In this document: piece by piece, positions 20,347 to 29,249 of the stretch | Layout of the letters: every line of letters starts with the position of its first letter | Position numbering within the stretch: the first letter of the stretch is position 1 | Assembly (NCBI GenBank): GCA_037447655.1 | Contig: JBBHKE010001216.1 | Span: 61,782 to 93,913, forward strand | From: Zygnema cylindricum | Taxonomy: Eukaryota > Streptophyta > Zygnematophyceae > Zygnematales > Zygnemataceae | Direction: 5' to 3' | Length of the DNA: 32,132 nt | The notes under the pieces: model-generated | The model's database searches: none | Told to the model about the DNA's origin: nothing | What the model saw: only the letters and a program-made list of their open reading frames with translations | Made by a program: the position numbers and the translations under genes

Positions 20347-20930
20347 CTTTTACGTAAACTCCAGAGTCTGAAACTGTTCGGACGAATCCAAATTCGGTAA
20401 GGACCTTGTGTAATCGTAAATACCAAGTCCGCGGTGCCTGTTTTAGTCTGTACAAGGACTTTCGCAGCCGCCATACCTTCCCCTCCTTCGACACTACTCC
20501 CTCCGGAACTTTCATATAAACCTCCTCCTCTAAGTCACCATTCAAGAACGCCGTCTCTACGTCCATTTGGTGAATGTGCTTTTTGCCGGCAGCGGCAATA
20601 GCAATAATCATCCTCAAAGAATCAAACTTAACAACCGGTGCATATGTCTCCGTATAATCTATCCCCTCCCGTTGTTGAAAGCCCTTGCAAACTAGCCGAG
20701 CCTTATGTTTTACTACTTCCCCCGATGCACCAGTTTTGGTTTTAAAAATCCACTTCGCATCAATAGCCTTTTTACCCTCCGGTAGGCTTACCTCCTCAAA
20801 CGTACAGTTGTCGATAATAGATTGAAGTTCTCGCTCCCATGCGGGTTTCTAATGCTTCTCCCAATCGCATGATTTTCGTGCTTCCACATACGATTGCGGA
20901 TCGCCCGGCTTATTTTCACACAATGATTGC
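20306..20930 (-). pseudogene. RT N-terminal half of copia element 2
   Basis: Same frame as the integrase, but separated from it by TAG codons at 20930-20932 and 20849-20851. The segment 20617-20306 carries HQMDVETAFLNGDLEEEVYM, then PEGVVSKEGK, YRLKQAP and YLRLHKVLTEFGF, the palm/fingers landmarks of Copia RT. It ends at a premature stop caused by the frameshift at about 20315-20322. Confidence 0.9.
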
Positions 20931-22465
20931 TATAAAAGAAAATCATCCTCCCTCTTCGCCGAAATAAAATAATATGAATTTTCCACATTCCCCTTACCAT
21001 CAAAAGAAAGACGAGCCGGTTTCTTTCCCCTATTTTCTCGCATACTCCTCCTCGGCTCAAATTCTTTCTCCTCCTTTGCGGATTCCTCCTCAATGACATT
21101 TGGACCACTCAATTTAGAAGACGAAGATTTCCTCGTGTCCGAAGACATTCGGGAATTTTCGCTCCGTGAATCTCCACTACCAATGTTACCAAAATTAACA
21201 TTCTCCACAATTTTACCTTTCCCCCTCTTAACATTAGAGGTGGATTCCGGATCAATTTCCGAATCTGAACACTCAATGTCATTAAGATCACCAATTTCAA
21301 ATTCCTCGTGAAAATCAAGATTAGAATTTCGATTAGCCGAACGAGAGATTGTGGATAATAAGTCCTCGTGAAAGTCCACATTTCTTGATTCCTCAATGAT
21401 ATTTCGAATCGGATCATAAACTCGATAAAGACTCCCTTTAGTGCTATACCCCACAAAATAACTACTCCAACTCCTCGATGCAAATTTACCCTTCCTCTTT
21501 TGTGCTTGAATATAAACCGATGCACGGCATCCCCAAATCCGAATGTGGTGAAGAGTAGGTTTGCGGCCGTACCACAATTCATATGGAGTCTTATCACCCG
21601 AAACCGATGTAATCCTCCGATTGCCAATATAGTTCGCCGTCAAAATTGCATCGCCCCACAAATTAATACTTCCCCCGGATCCATGTACCATGGATCGTAC
21701 CATCTCTTGAAGAGTGCGGTTCTTCCTTTCCGCAACGCCATTTGATTCCGGTGAGTAAGATGCGGTATATTGATGAGAAATTCCCCACTCTTTACAATAA
21801 GGATCAAAAGCAAGAAATTCCCCTCCATTATCCGATCTAATAGATTTTAACTTTCTCTCACATTGCCTTTCGGCCATCACATGCCACTCTTGAAAACGTA
21901 AAAATGCTTCGGATTTGTGTGTTAGTAATATTACCCATGTGAAGCGAGAGAAGTCGTCCACCACCACCATGATATATTTGTTTCCACCAATCGTCGCCGG
22001 TTTCACGTCCCCACATAAATCAATATGTACAAGATCAAGCGGATGCTTGGATCGATGCATCAGATCCTTAGCCGGATGCGGCTTTCGGATTTGTCTCCCC
22101 TTACTACACCCCTCACATCCGTTAATTTTCTCTCCCGACGCCAAGTCTAATCCCCTTACGCTTCCATTTTTAATCATCCGTCGTAAACTCGTCTCCGATG
22201 TGTGACACATTCGATGGTGCCACAAGGTTAGATCACCTTTCAATTCGGAAATTTGCGAAATAATGCCATTAGAATTTGGTTGGGATTTCGGCTGACGCCA
22301 TTTTAGTCGACTATGCATAAAATCCGTGACCTCTCCTTCACCTATTTGTACACCATCAGATCGTACAATTTTTATTGTGGAATCTCCGTACGCAAGTACA
22401 CTGCCGCCCGCTCGTTGAATCTGCGGTACACTGAGAAGGTTCACTGAACCTTCAGGTAAGTACAA
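20930..22465 (-). pseudogene. GAG-pre-integrase and integrase of copia element 2
   Basis: A 511-aa frame, the longest in the window. It opens with the end of the protease (LPEGSVNLLSVPQ). Next comes the HHCC zinc finger (LWHHRMCH ... CEGCSKGRQ) and the integrase core, with Asp in LVHIDLCGDV, Asp in SIRSDNGGEF and Glu in ESNGVAERKNRT, the D-D-35-E triad. GDKTPYELWYGRKP and a C-terminal Ser/Glu/Arg-rich tail follow. The integrase core itself is uninterrupted and could fold, but a TAA at 22478-22480 cuts it from protease upstream. Confidence 0.93.
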
Positions 22466-22766
22466 AACATTAGTTAATTAAGTTTGTGTGACTTTTTCTA
22501 CCCCACGTGAGTCCAAACTTGGTAAATATAACCGTACAGTACCCACGGTACTTATCGAAATCACTTGTCCACTTTCGACAGTGATTCGTTTTGGTACCGT
22601 GAGTTCGCGAAAATCGTCAAAGAGTGAAGCGTCGGTACAAACGTGATGTGACGCTCCTGAGTCAATAATCCACTATTTTTCGTGTAGCGTAGAACCTGCC
22701 AAAAGATCAAGCGATAGGTTAAGGGCGGAAAATATTTGCGCTTCGTCGCCTCCCTCAAAGTAATCG
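22466..22766 (-). pseudogene. Protease of copia element 2 (two nonsense codons)
   Basis: In the integrase frame, the aspartic protease active-site segment WIIDSGASHHVC lies just after a TAG at 22673-22675 and about 190 nt before a TAA at 22478-22480. So the protease cannot be made from this copy. Catalytic Asp-Ser-Gly is intact. Neither stop is near a recoding signal I recognise. Confidence 0.88.
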
Positions 22767-23785
22767 TCACCCATAAAGTGTCCTCCTCCTCTTCCATTGC
22801 GGCCTCCACGACAACCGCGGCCGCCAAGGCGACCGCCACCCGCGTCCACCGTATCGACCGCCGCCGTCTCCTCTACCGGCGCCACCTCCTCTAACGCCGC
22901 CGCCTCCTCTACCGCCCGCTCCTCCATTTTCAGCCTTTGAATAACATTGGGGGCTAATATGGCCCCATTTCCCGCAAAAATGGCATTGACGCTCCTTGTC
23001 CGGGCAAGAAGCCGCCATGTGACCAAGTTTGCCGCATTGAAAGCAAGCAATATTGGTTAGATCTGAATATCTGGGTTGGGAAGGAGATCTCCCGGCCCTT
23101 TCGTGTCCTCTTCCCCCTCTTCCTCTCGGATTTCCACCTCTTCTACCTCCTTTACCCCGAAGATAATTTAGATCGGGCGTTTCCGGTGTTGTCGCATTGA
23201 GAGAACCGGTCGGTTGGGGTCCCCTCGATGAACTCGGACGATTCGCCTCGGTGGATTTGAGGAAAGTGATGATCGAATCCAAAGTGTTCGAATCCCTCGA
23301 TAAAGAATGTCCCTCAAATGTATCATTTTTTCCGGTAAGGCATGGATGAAGACCGATGCCTTATCACTCTCATCGATGAACTTTCCCAAGTTTGCGAGTT
23401 GCTCGATAATAATATTGAATCTCTTCGCGGCTTCATCGATCGACTCACTCGACTTGACCTTAAATGAGGTATAATCGGTATAAATGTATTGCCCCTTATT
23501 TTGAAGACTCTTTTCGAAGTGATTCTCAAGAGCCACGCAACAATCATGAGCGAATCTTTGGGTAAGGAATAGATCATGTATAGAAGTGCTACATGATTGA
23601 AATAAACCGCCGATAGCGGAAAGATTTTTCTTCGTCCACACACGATAAGCTCTCCGATCCGAGGTAGGCATCTTGTCCACCCCTTTTACCACCTTCCAAA
23701 GCCGTTTCAATTTAAATTGACCTTTGATATATTTCTTCCACGATTGATAATTTGTCCCATTGAAGATGACAATTTTGCCGGACAT
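22767..23785 (-). pseudogene. Gag of copia element 2 (two compensating frameshifts)
   Basis: The capsid part starts at ATG 23785 (MSGKIVIFNGTNYQSWKKYI) and is read in the integrase frame down to an A-run at about 23328-23333, where the frame moves. The next part (23282-22767) carries a Gly/Arg-rich linker and two CCHC zinc knuckles (CFQCGKLGHMAASC and CHFCGKWGHISPQC), then a long Gly/Arg-rich tract. The original frame resumes near 22835-22850 with GHFMGDDYFEGGDEAQ. Two zinc knuckles are less common in Copia gag than one. Confidence 0.9.
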
Positions 23786-23862
23786 AGATTCAACCGGTTC
23801 GTCCCCTTCACTCCAATCATCAAGATCTGAATCATCATCGATTGGAAGTTTCCCCTATCGAA

Positions 23863-24255
23863 TTAATTCCCTTGTCTCCTCCTCATCTCCTTCACCTCCT
23901 TCCGTATCGCCGATGCTTTGATCCGGAATCGGATCTTCGAATAATGGAGATCTAGTAACACGGTTTGCCTCGGAGATTCGCTGATCCACAAACGGAAAAG
24001 ACCATCCATCAGTTTTTGGAGACGATCTCCCATCGCGTCATCTTCCTCCTTCTTTTTCCCCTCATTCTCCTCTTTTTGACCGACCGGATCGATCGGAACG
24101 GTCTCCTCAAAATTTTTGCCGGTGAAAGCAAATGGAGTTTCTACTTCTGGATCCGAAGATGATTCGGATGGATCCGGTGGATCCGGATCCGGAGGTTGCG
24201 GAAATATCGGAGAAGGCATCAAGGGAGAAGGGGTATTTTTCTTCTTTCTCCCCAT
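23863..24255 (-). pseudogene. N-terminal extension ORF of copia element 2
   Basis: A Pro/Ser/Glu-rich frame (MGRKKKNTPSPL onward, 130 aa from the ATG at 24255, which sits in a GCCGCCATGG initiation context) between the primer-binding site and the capsid ATG. An upstream ATG at 24300 in the same frame is possible. It ends at a TAA at 23863-23865, while capsid lies in another frame; a frameshift near 23840-23865 probably split one gag. No known domain; low-complexity acidic middle. Confidence 0.7.
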
Positions 24256-24300
24256 GGCGGCCAAACTAGCCACCCTTCTACACCTCAAAGGAGCACACAA

Positions 24301-24312
24301 GCTCCGATACCA
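24301..24312 (-). promoter_or_regulatory. Primer-binding site of copia element 2
   Basis: Minus-strand TGGTATCGGAGC two bases after the 5' LTR end matches the TGGTATCAGAGC consensus complementary to initiator-Met tRNA, with one change (A to G). This fixes the element's orientation. Confidence 0.9.
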
Positions 24313-24314
24313 CT

Positions 24315-24901
24315 TGATAGGATCTCACACAAAAAATCAGAGTGCAAGACTACAGCGGAAGCATTAAAATAAAATATCACACGAGAACGAACTGTCCACA
24401 AAAGCCAATATATTTCATAGACATTTTCTCCCATAAAAGATTGACTTCCTACTCCCTCTAAGCTGCAGTATATAGTACATTTACTGTGACGTCACTACTT
24501 CAAAATTTACCCAATTCATATAGTGCGCACTAAGTGCGTACAAGTCAAAACATGTCAACTGCGAAACACAAAGATCTGCCGGCACAACTCACACGTACAA
24601 CCAAAACTAACAAAAGACAAAACGTATATACCAACCGTACACTCCAAACGAAACATAACGTGGTCTTCGTCAAACTGAATCTCCGCGAAACCACGAAAAC
24701 ATAATCCACTACACGAATAAATAAAACCACCCGGGACCACAAACTTAGCGTAACGACAAATTAGCCCACTAACTTAACGTAACGACAAATTAGCCAGCCG
24801 CGCGACAGACCGCGACGGCCGACTACAACTTTGACTGAAAAAGACAGAATAGTCGGTCGCGCGACAGACCGCGACGGCCGATTACAAACTTTGACTTAAC
24901 A
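24315..24901 (-). repeat. 5' LTR of copia element 2
   Basis: 587 bp, identical to 18764-19350 except three transitions. On the element strand it carries TATATA-type sequence (ACTATATACTGCAG, about 24465-24480), a candidate TATA box, downstream of the direct-repeat cluster. Confidence 0.96.
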
Positions 24902-24906
24902 AAAGT
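24902..24906. repeat. Target-site duplication, right copy (AAAGT)
   Basis: Exact copy of 18759-18763, directly after the LTR end TTAACA. Confidence 0.9.
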
Positions 24907-25281
24907 TGTCCATTCCCCTCCCTTCCTTCTTTAAAAGGACAGAAGTGAAAACTCGCTCACGCAAGAGTAGAAGGAAGGTATAAATTAATATTACCTTTTT
25001 TTTCTCTCATATGTATTTCGTTTTTTTTTTCGCTGTTAGCTTCCACTGAGCTTTGAAAAAATCTGCAAATTGTAAATTCCTGCAGCAAAATATCGGCAGA
25101 ATACCAAAATGTCACAAGTTATAGAAAAATGTGAATTTCTCTCTATCTCTCTTTCAGGTAATAACAAGTATTTAGGGGTCTAGTCGTGGCAACAAAACTT
25201 CATTTTCAAGCTAACTGTTTCACCTATTTATTACGCAGTTAAACATAAAAATGTGCAAAATAAGCCATGAAAGGGTCACTC
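24907..25281 (+). repeat. Duplicated intron segment, copy B, continued
   Basis: Resumes the alignment to copy A (15300-15650) after the copia insertion: TCCATTCCCCTCCCTTCCTT..., ACCAAAATGTCACAAGTTA, AAAATGTGAATTTCT. The alignment breaks at the A-tract at 25282. Confidence 0.8.
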
Positions 25282-25305
25282 AAAAAAAAAAAAAAAAAAA
25301 AAAAA
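25282..25305. repeat. Poly(A) tract (24 bp)
   Basis: A 24-base A run at the point where intron copies A and B stop aligning. A second 17-base A run lies at 25373-25389. Confidence 0.95.
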
Positions 25306-25372
25306 CACACATACAGGGTGCGCAGCTTAAAGCGCAAGCAAACATTCATACGAAACATTCACCGTTGACAGG

Positions 25373-25389
25373 AAAAAAAAAAAAAAAAA
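25373..25389. repeat. Poly(A) tract (17 bp)
   Basis: A 17-base A run immediately left of the gag fragment. Confidence 0.95.
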
Positions 25390-25397
25390 GCCAACGG

Positions 25398-25539
25398 CTA
25401 CCGTGCTTTAGGATCCTTCGGCTTCGGCTCTTCACCACTGAGGACCCTCCACAATTTCTTCAAGATTAGTTGCCCCTTGATGAACTTCTTTTGACCGGCA
25501 TAGGTGGAGCCATTGAAAAGAACCGGCTATTCCTGACAT
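25398..25539 (-). pseudogene. Fragment of a third copia gag (N-terminus)
   Basis: Minus-strand translation from ATG 25539 gives MSG. After a one-base shift it gives PVLFNGSTYAGQKKFIKGQL and LKKLWRVL, then a stop at 25398-25400. It parallels residue by residue the capsid start of copia element 2 (MSG..V.FNGTNY..WKKYIKGQ...KRLWKV). So this is a separate, older relative inserted in the same intron and reduced to a fragment. No LTR was identified. Confidence 0.72.
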
Positions 25540-26109
25540 CTGAAAATTGTCTTCGTTCTCGATCTCAGCATCAAGTGAAGGTTTTCATTGTTAGAGTACA
25601 TTGTGCGAATCGGCATGTCGGCTGGTTTTGCGTCAGTTAGGGGGCAGCATCTCATAAGCAGAAGCAAATATTCACCAATACACAAGGAGTCGGCAGAACG
25701 CGCATATATTAAGCCCAACATTTCTCCTCACTCTCACTCTTACAATGTTCTTCCTAACTCATAAATCTTCTCGCTACTCACAATTAGACTAACTAATTAC
25801 TTACAGTACAAGAAGCTACCATAACTGCTGAGATGTTCTCCACTAACTCAAAAAATAAAATTCCACTGAACACAGACTAAAGACAAACACGCGAAAAAAA
25901 AAAGGCACATCTCACTGATACTCAACGTGCGCTGGATCGGAAGTCACGGTATCACGTACTACACACTAAATAAAAACATACTACATCGACGCACGAAGTC
26001 AAACCGTAAAAACTGACGCAAACCTGGCCGATATGTTGTCAGATATGTTGGTTCGCACAATTTATTTTAACAAGCGATACTGCCTCGCAATCCTATTATC
26101 GGTAAGCTC
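25540..26109. other. Inserted sequence of unknown type within intron copy B
   Basis: Has no counterpart in intron copy A. It may be the 5' untranslated or LTR remnant of the third copia, since it lies upstream of that gag start on the minus strand, but no LTR ends or primer-binding site are clear. Confidence 0.4.
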
Positions 26110-26178
26110 TTTTAGGACATGCTTTCTGATTTTTATTGAATGTTCTAAAATATGTGTTTGAGTGTGAAACCTGTTCAG

Positions 26179-26239
26179 ATTGTGGATGGCGTTTACGGTT
26201 CATCATTTGGGCTTTTCACGATCTAGATCTCGATTCTAG
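26179..26239 (+). pseudogene. PPC-domain gene, exon B3, with in-frame TAG
   Basis: A 61-nt exon between CTGTTCAG and CTAG|GTTAG, same length, phases (0 in, 1 out) and splice context as exon A3. It encodes IVDGVYGSSFGLFTI, then TAG at 26224-26226 where A3 has AAT (Asn), and four further codons before the donor. The stop would end the protein in the last PPC strand, just short of the domain's end. Either the gene is inactivated here, or the protein naturally ends here and the exons beyond are relics. An expressed transcript could also avoid the stop by a splice form I cannot see. Confidence 0.6.
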
Positions 26240-26555
26240 GTTAGTGCTTCAAGATATGCTCAAAAATTTTGAGGGTGTGTGTGACAGATATATGAGTCTA
26301 GTTTCTGTGCCAAAATAGTTCCTGTAAAGCTTATGAAGTCTTTATTTTTGAAGAAAAAAAACTTGAGGAAATCATCAATTATTGGGTCTTTGGTTTGCAC
26401 AACAAAAACAAAAAAAATATATCTTAGTTCATAAAAAAAATTCAAAATTGCTTTAGTGATCCCAATGTCTATTTCTCATAAATCTTAATTAATTTCTGAA
26501 TGCTAGGAATGATTCATGTTGTAAAAATTATTTTGCCCTATGGGGGTGTGAACAG
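26240..26555 (+). other. Intron between PPC exon B3 and Pro-rich exon P1
   Basis: Starts GTTAGTGCTTCA like the intron after A3 and ends GGGTGTGAACAG, a weak polypyrimidine context. No other feature seen. Confidence 0.4.
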
Positions 26556-26618
26556 GAGCTCCCCCTCCCGTTATGCTTCCTCCACCAAGACCTCTTTTGC
26601 CAACTCGCCGTCGTTCAG
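26556..26618 (+). CDS. PPC-domain gene, exon P1 (Pro/Arg-rich linker)
   Basis: 63 nt between GTGAACAG and TTCAG|GTGG, phase 1 at both ends, so a symmetrical exon. Joined in the phase left by B3 it reads GAPPPVMLPPPRPLLPTRRR and then Ser. The composition (Pro, Leu, Arg clusters) matches the exon at 30689, and the phases agree, which is why I place it in the same gene. Such short linkers in secreted proteins are typically extended. It is downstream of the B3 stop, so it is translated only if that stop is bypassed. Confidence 0.5.
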
Positions 26619-26698
26619 GTGGTTTTTTTTTATTTTTTTTCTTTTTTGAGTAACTCTAACAATTCATGGGAACCATCATTGTCAAATATATTAGGCCT

Positions 26699-26744
26699 AT
26701 AAGTGGCGGAAAAAATATTAACACTAATAGCGATACACGGTGTA
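26699..26744. mobile_element. TA-flanked MITE, copy 3 (right arm only)
   Basis: ATAAGTGGCGGAAAAAATAT then TAACACTAATAGCGATACAC and GGTGTA is the right terminus of the family. No left arm is present. Confidence 0.7.
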
Positions 26745-26963
26745 CAGTCCGTGTGACCATAAATAGTGTAAAGAAAATCTCTACAAGTTCAGGGGATGGC
26801 AACCATTTTTTATATGTGTCGACAGGCGTTGCTTATCAATTTGACAACATTTTTTTTTTTTTTCAAAATTTCACTACGACTCTTATATTTGGGTGGCTAG
26901 TACGTTTCACTTTATTCCCGCTCACTCAGATATCAGAGTGGCAGAGACGGCAAAGCTAAATAC

Positions 26964-27184
26964 TACACCGTGTATCGCTATTAGTGTTAATATTTTTTTC
27001 GTCACTTAAAACATCTTTTCTCCGTACGCATTTGTCGGATTATGGATCGGAGGGTTGCGATTCAAAGCCAAGCTTCTCACCTTCCGATCGGCGGTCTCCA
27101 TCTGAAAATCGTACAAGTGTGTACGGAGAAAATATGGCTTAAGTGGCGAAAAAATCATTAATACTAATAGCGATACATGGTGTA
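26964..27184. mobile_element. TA-flanked MITE, copy 4 (complete)
   Basis: 221 bp; left arm TACACCGTGTATCGCTATTA, GTGTTAATATTTTTTTCG, CACTTAAAACATCTTTTCTC; right arm the inverse, ending CGATACATGGTGTA. The interior runs in the same orientation as copy 2. TA at both ends. Confidence 0.85.
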
Positions 27185-27436
27185 GCATTCTGTAGAAACT
27201 ATCAAATCCAACTGATCAAGGCATTCGGTTCACACGTGCAGCGAGAAGCAAGAATTTCCTCTTTAGTCAAGTTGAAACCCTCCTTCATCTGTTAACCTAA
27301 AGCCCGAATAAAATTACCTGGCGGAAGGTATATACTATGCGGGATAAGCCCTTTATGTCAGAGATAAAATGCTACTATGATAGAATGTGTATAGTTATGT
27401 ACCAATCGATAGCTTTATCTAGGTTAAGATAGGCAC

Positions 27437-27629
27437 TACACCGTGAATCGCTATTAGTGTTAATGTTTTTTTTCGCTACTTAAAACATCTTTTACCCGTA
27501 CACACTTGTCCGATTTTCAATTTAAGACCGCCAATCAAAAGCTGGGAATCTTGCCTTTCAATAGCAACCGTCAGATCCACAATCCGACATGTGTGTGCGG
27601 ATAGCGATACAATAGCGATACACGGTGTA
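27437..27629. mobile_element. TA-flanked MITE, copy 5 (right arm internally deleted)
   Basis: Left arm intact (TACACCGTGAATCGCTATTA). The right arm lost about 30 bp (CGGATAGCGATACAATAGCGATACACGG) but keeps the terminal GGTGTA. The interior matches copy 6 (ACCGCCAATC, CAACCGTCAGATCCACAATC). Confidence 0.82.
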
Positions 27630-28046
27630 CAGTACCTCATTTTGCAGACGTTGTCCTTTTTATATATTCCGGCAGAAAGGGTGTCACTGTTCTAACAATA
27701 TACGTGCCCTACGACTCTATTTGGAGTATAGCCGTACGAATTACTCGATTACTAAAAGGCTATTTTATCGAGGAGGTTTAAATTTCACGAGATGGCAACG
27801 TCCGTCGATCCCGCGTAGCACGCAAACCTAAAGGCTACGATGTACTCAATAAAGTACATTGCGCTTGAGTTCGTCCAAGTAGGACGCGCCAGGCGTTGTA
27901 TTGTTTCTATCTTCAATTAATGTTATAAGACTTACGTGAACCGACGTCCGCCTACTGGCGATGTAAAGCTAAAGGGTGAGGGATCTCTGCCTGTTAACTC
28001 TGTAATGGACCGTTGGATTTTCTTTCTGATGCAAGCAATCGGAAGG

Positions 28047-28266
28047 TATACCGTGTATTGCTATTAGTGTTAATATTTTTTTTCCACTTAAAACATTTTT
28101 TCTCCGTACACAATTGTCGGATTTTCAATTTAAAACCGCCAATTGGAAGCTGCGAATGTTACCTCTCCATCGCAACCGTCAGATCCATAATCCGATAAGT
28201 GTGTACAGAGAAAACATGTTTTAAGTGGCTAAAAAAACATTAACACTAATAGCGATTCACGGTGTA
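28047..28266. mobile_element. TA-flanked MITE, copy 6 (complete)
   Basis: 220 bp; left end TATACCGTGTATTGCTATTA (one change in the terminus), right end AACACTAATAGCGATTCACG and GTGTA. Interior as in copy 5. Confidence 0.85.
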
Positions 28267-28458
28267 ACTGGCTTACACTTTGATCGTCACTTCACGATTG
28301 AAAATCACAAAAACATGTGACTAGAAAAAGAACTTTGATTGCCCGAAATATGTTTTAACACTGAAAACGGTGAGTGTTGTAGCACTCTACGTATCACTTG
28401 CCAGGCACAATAAAGATATGGTTGACTAGACACCGTGTTTTTTAACAGTACACGTGTA

Positions 28459-28522
28459 ACGTGCTAAAGCAAGCATGGCAGCGCGTGTACACGTGCTAAA
28501 GCAAGCATGGCAGCGCGTGTGT
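28459..28522. repeat. 32-bp tandem duplication
   Basis: ACGTGCTAAAGCAAGCATGG followed by CAGCGCGTGTAC occurs twice (28459-28490 and 28491-28522) with at most one mismatch. It lies 3' of ACACGTGT, so CACGTG (G-box core) occurs at both junctions. Confidence 0.85.
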
Positions 28523-28842
28523 ACCCCTGGACAGTACTAACCGTACGCAACCGTACGCAGTACAACATGTGTCATGAGCACGTCAATGGCTGGAAGGGTA
28601 TCAATACTTTAAATCATCTCCATGGTAAACACAATGAAGTCCCAAATAACACCTAATTCCCTCCATTAATTTTTCATACCTTCCACCTCCTCAAAAGATT
28701 CACGTACCCGTGAGTTTAGCAAAGTTTAACGAGTTTTAAGGACCTAATTTTTTTCTTGTGGCGGTGAGGAAGGCTTTATCGGCAAATGCCTCATATTGGT
28801 TGGTGCATTGGAGTCTCCTTTTCGCTAAGGTGGATGGCACGC

Positions 28843-28878
28843 CTCCCTCCCTCCCTCCCTCCCCCCCTCTCCCCCTCT
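28843..28878. repeat. CCCT-rich pyrimidine tract
   Basis: (CCCT)n followed by C-rich runs; its complement is an AGGG repeat. Simple sequence, no gene. Confidence 0.85.
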
Positions 28879-29195
28879 GGCAGCACCTTCCCAAGAGTTC
28901 TATTAGGCATAGTGACCGGCCCAAATAATTCATTGACATAGACTTAGGACAGAGACTAAATCAAGACAAAAGACAACTGGAAGTACAGCTGGAAGAATAA
29001 CTATAAAAGTACTCGTAACAAGGAGTATGAAACAAGTTGGTTGAACCAGAGGGGAAATTAGAGGGGGGATTACTATAAATAAAGGTAAATAGTTGAGATT
29101 ACAAATAAAGTTTGGAAAGTTCTCCATATGACTGTATAAAGAGTATGATGAAAGTTTGGCGGAAGGTACATGAGAGGCGTGAAAAACAGCAGCAG

Positions 29196-29196
29196 A

Positions 29197-29247
<51 letters not shown>
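29196..29247. repeat. A-tract plus (AT)21 microsatellite
   Basis: About ten A residues run into an AT dinucleotide array to 29247. ORFs crossing it encode only Ile-Tyr runs. Confidence 0.95.

Positions 29248-29249
<2 letters not shown>

Larger units (their letters stand above)
18764..24901 (-). mobile_element. Ty1/copia retrotransposon 2, full length (6138 bp), coding region broken
   Basis: Two 587-bp LTRs (TG...CA ends), a 5-bp AAAGT target duplication, a primer-binding site next to the right LTR and a polypurine tract next to the left LTR define a complete element on the minus strand. The order is gag, protease, integrase, RT, RNase H. The LTRs differ at only three positions (18956/24507, 19076/24627, 19306/24857, all C versus T on the plus strand), 0.5% divergence, so insertion was recent. 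The reading frame is nevertheless interrupted by at least four in-frame stops and three or four frameshifts. It lies antisense within the PPC gene's intron. Confidence 0.96.

Noticed and set aside
21093-22205. Plus-strand ORFs over the copia integrase region
   Set aside because: Antisense shadows of the minus-strand integrase.
23325-23340. Programmed -1 frameshift at the gag A-run
   Set aside because: The zero-frame codons (GAA AAA ATG) do not form an X-XXY-YYZ slippery heptamer, and Copia elements normally encode gag-pol in one frame. A lost A is simpler.
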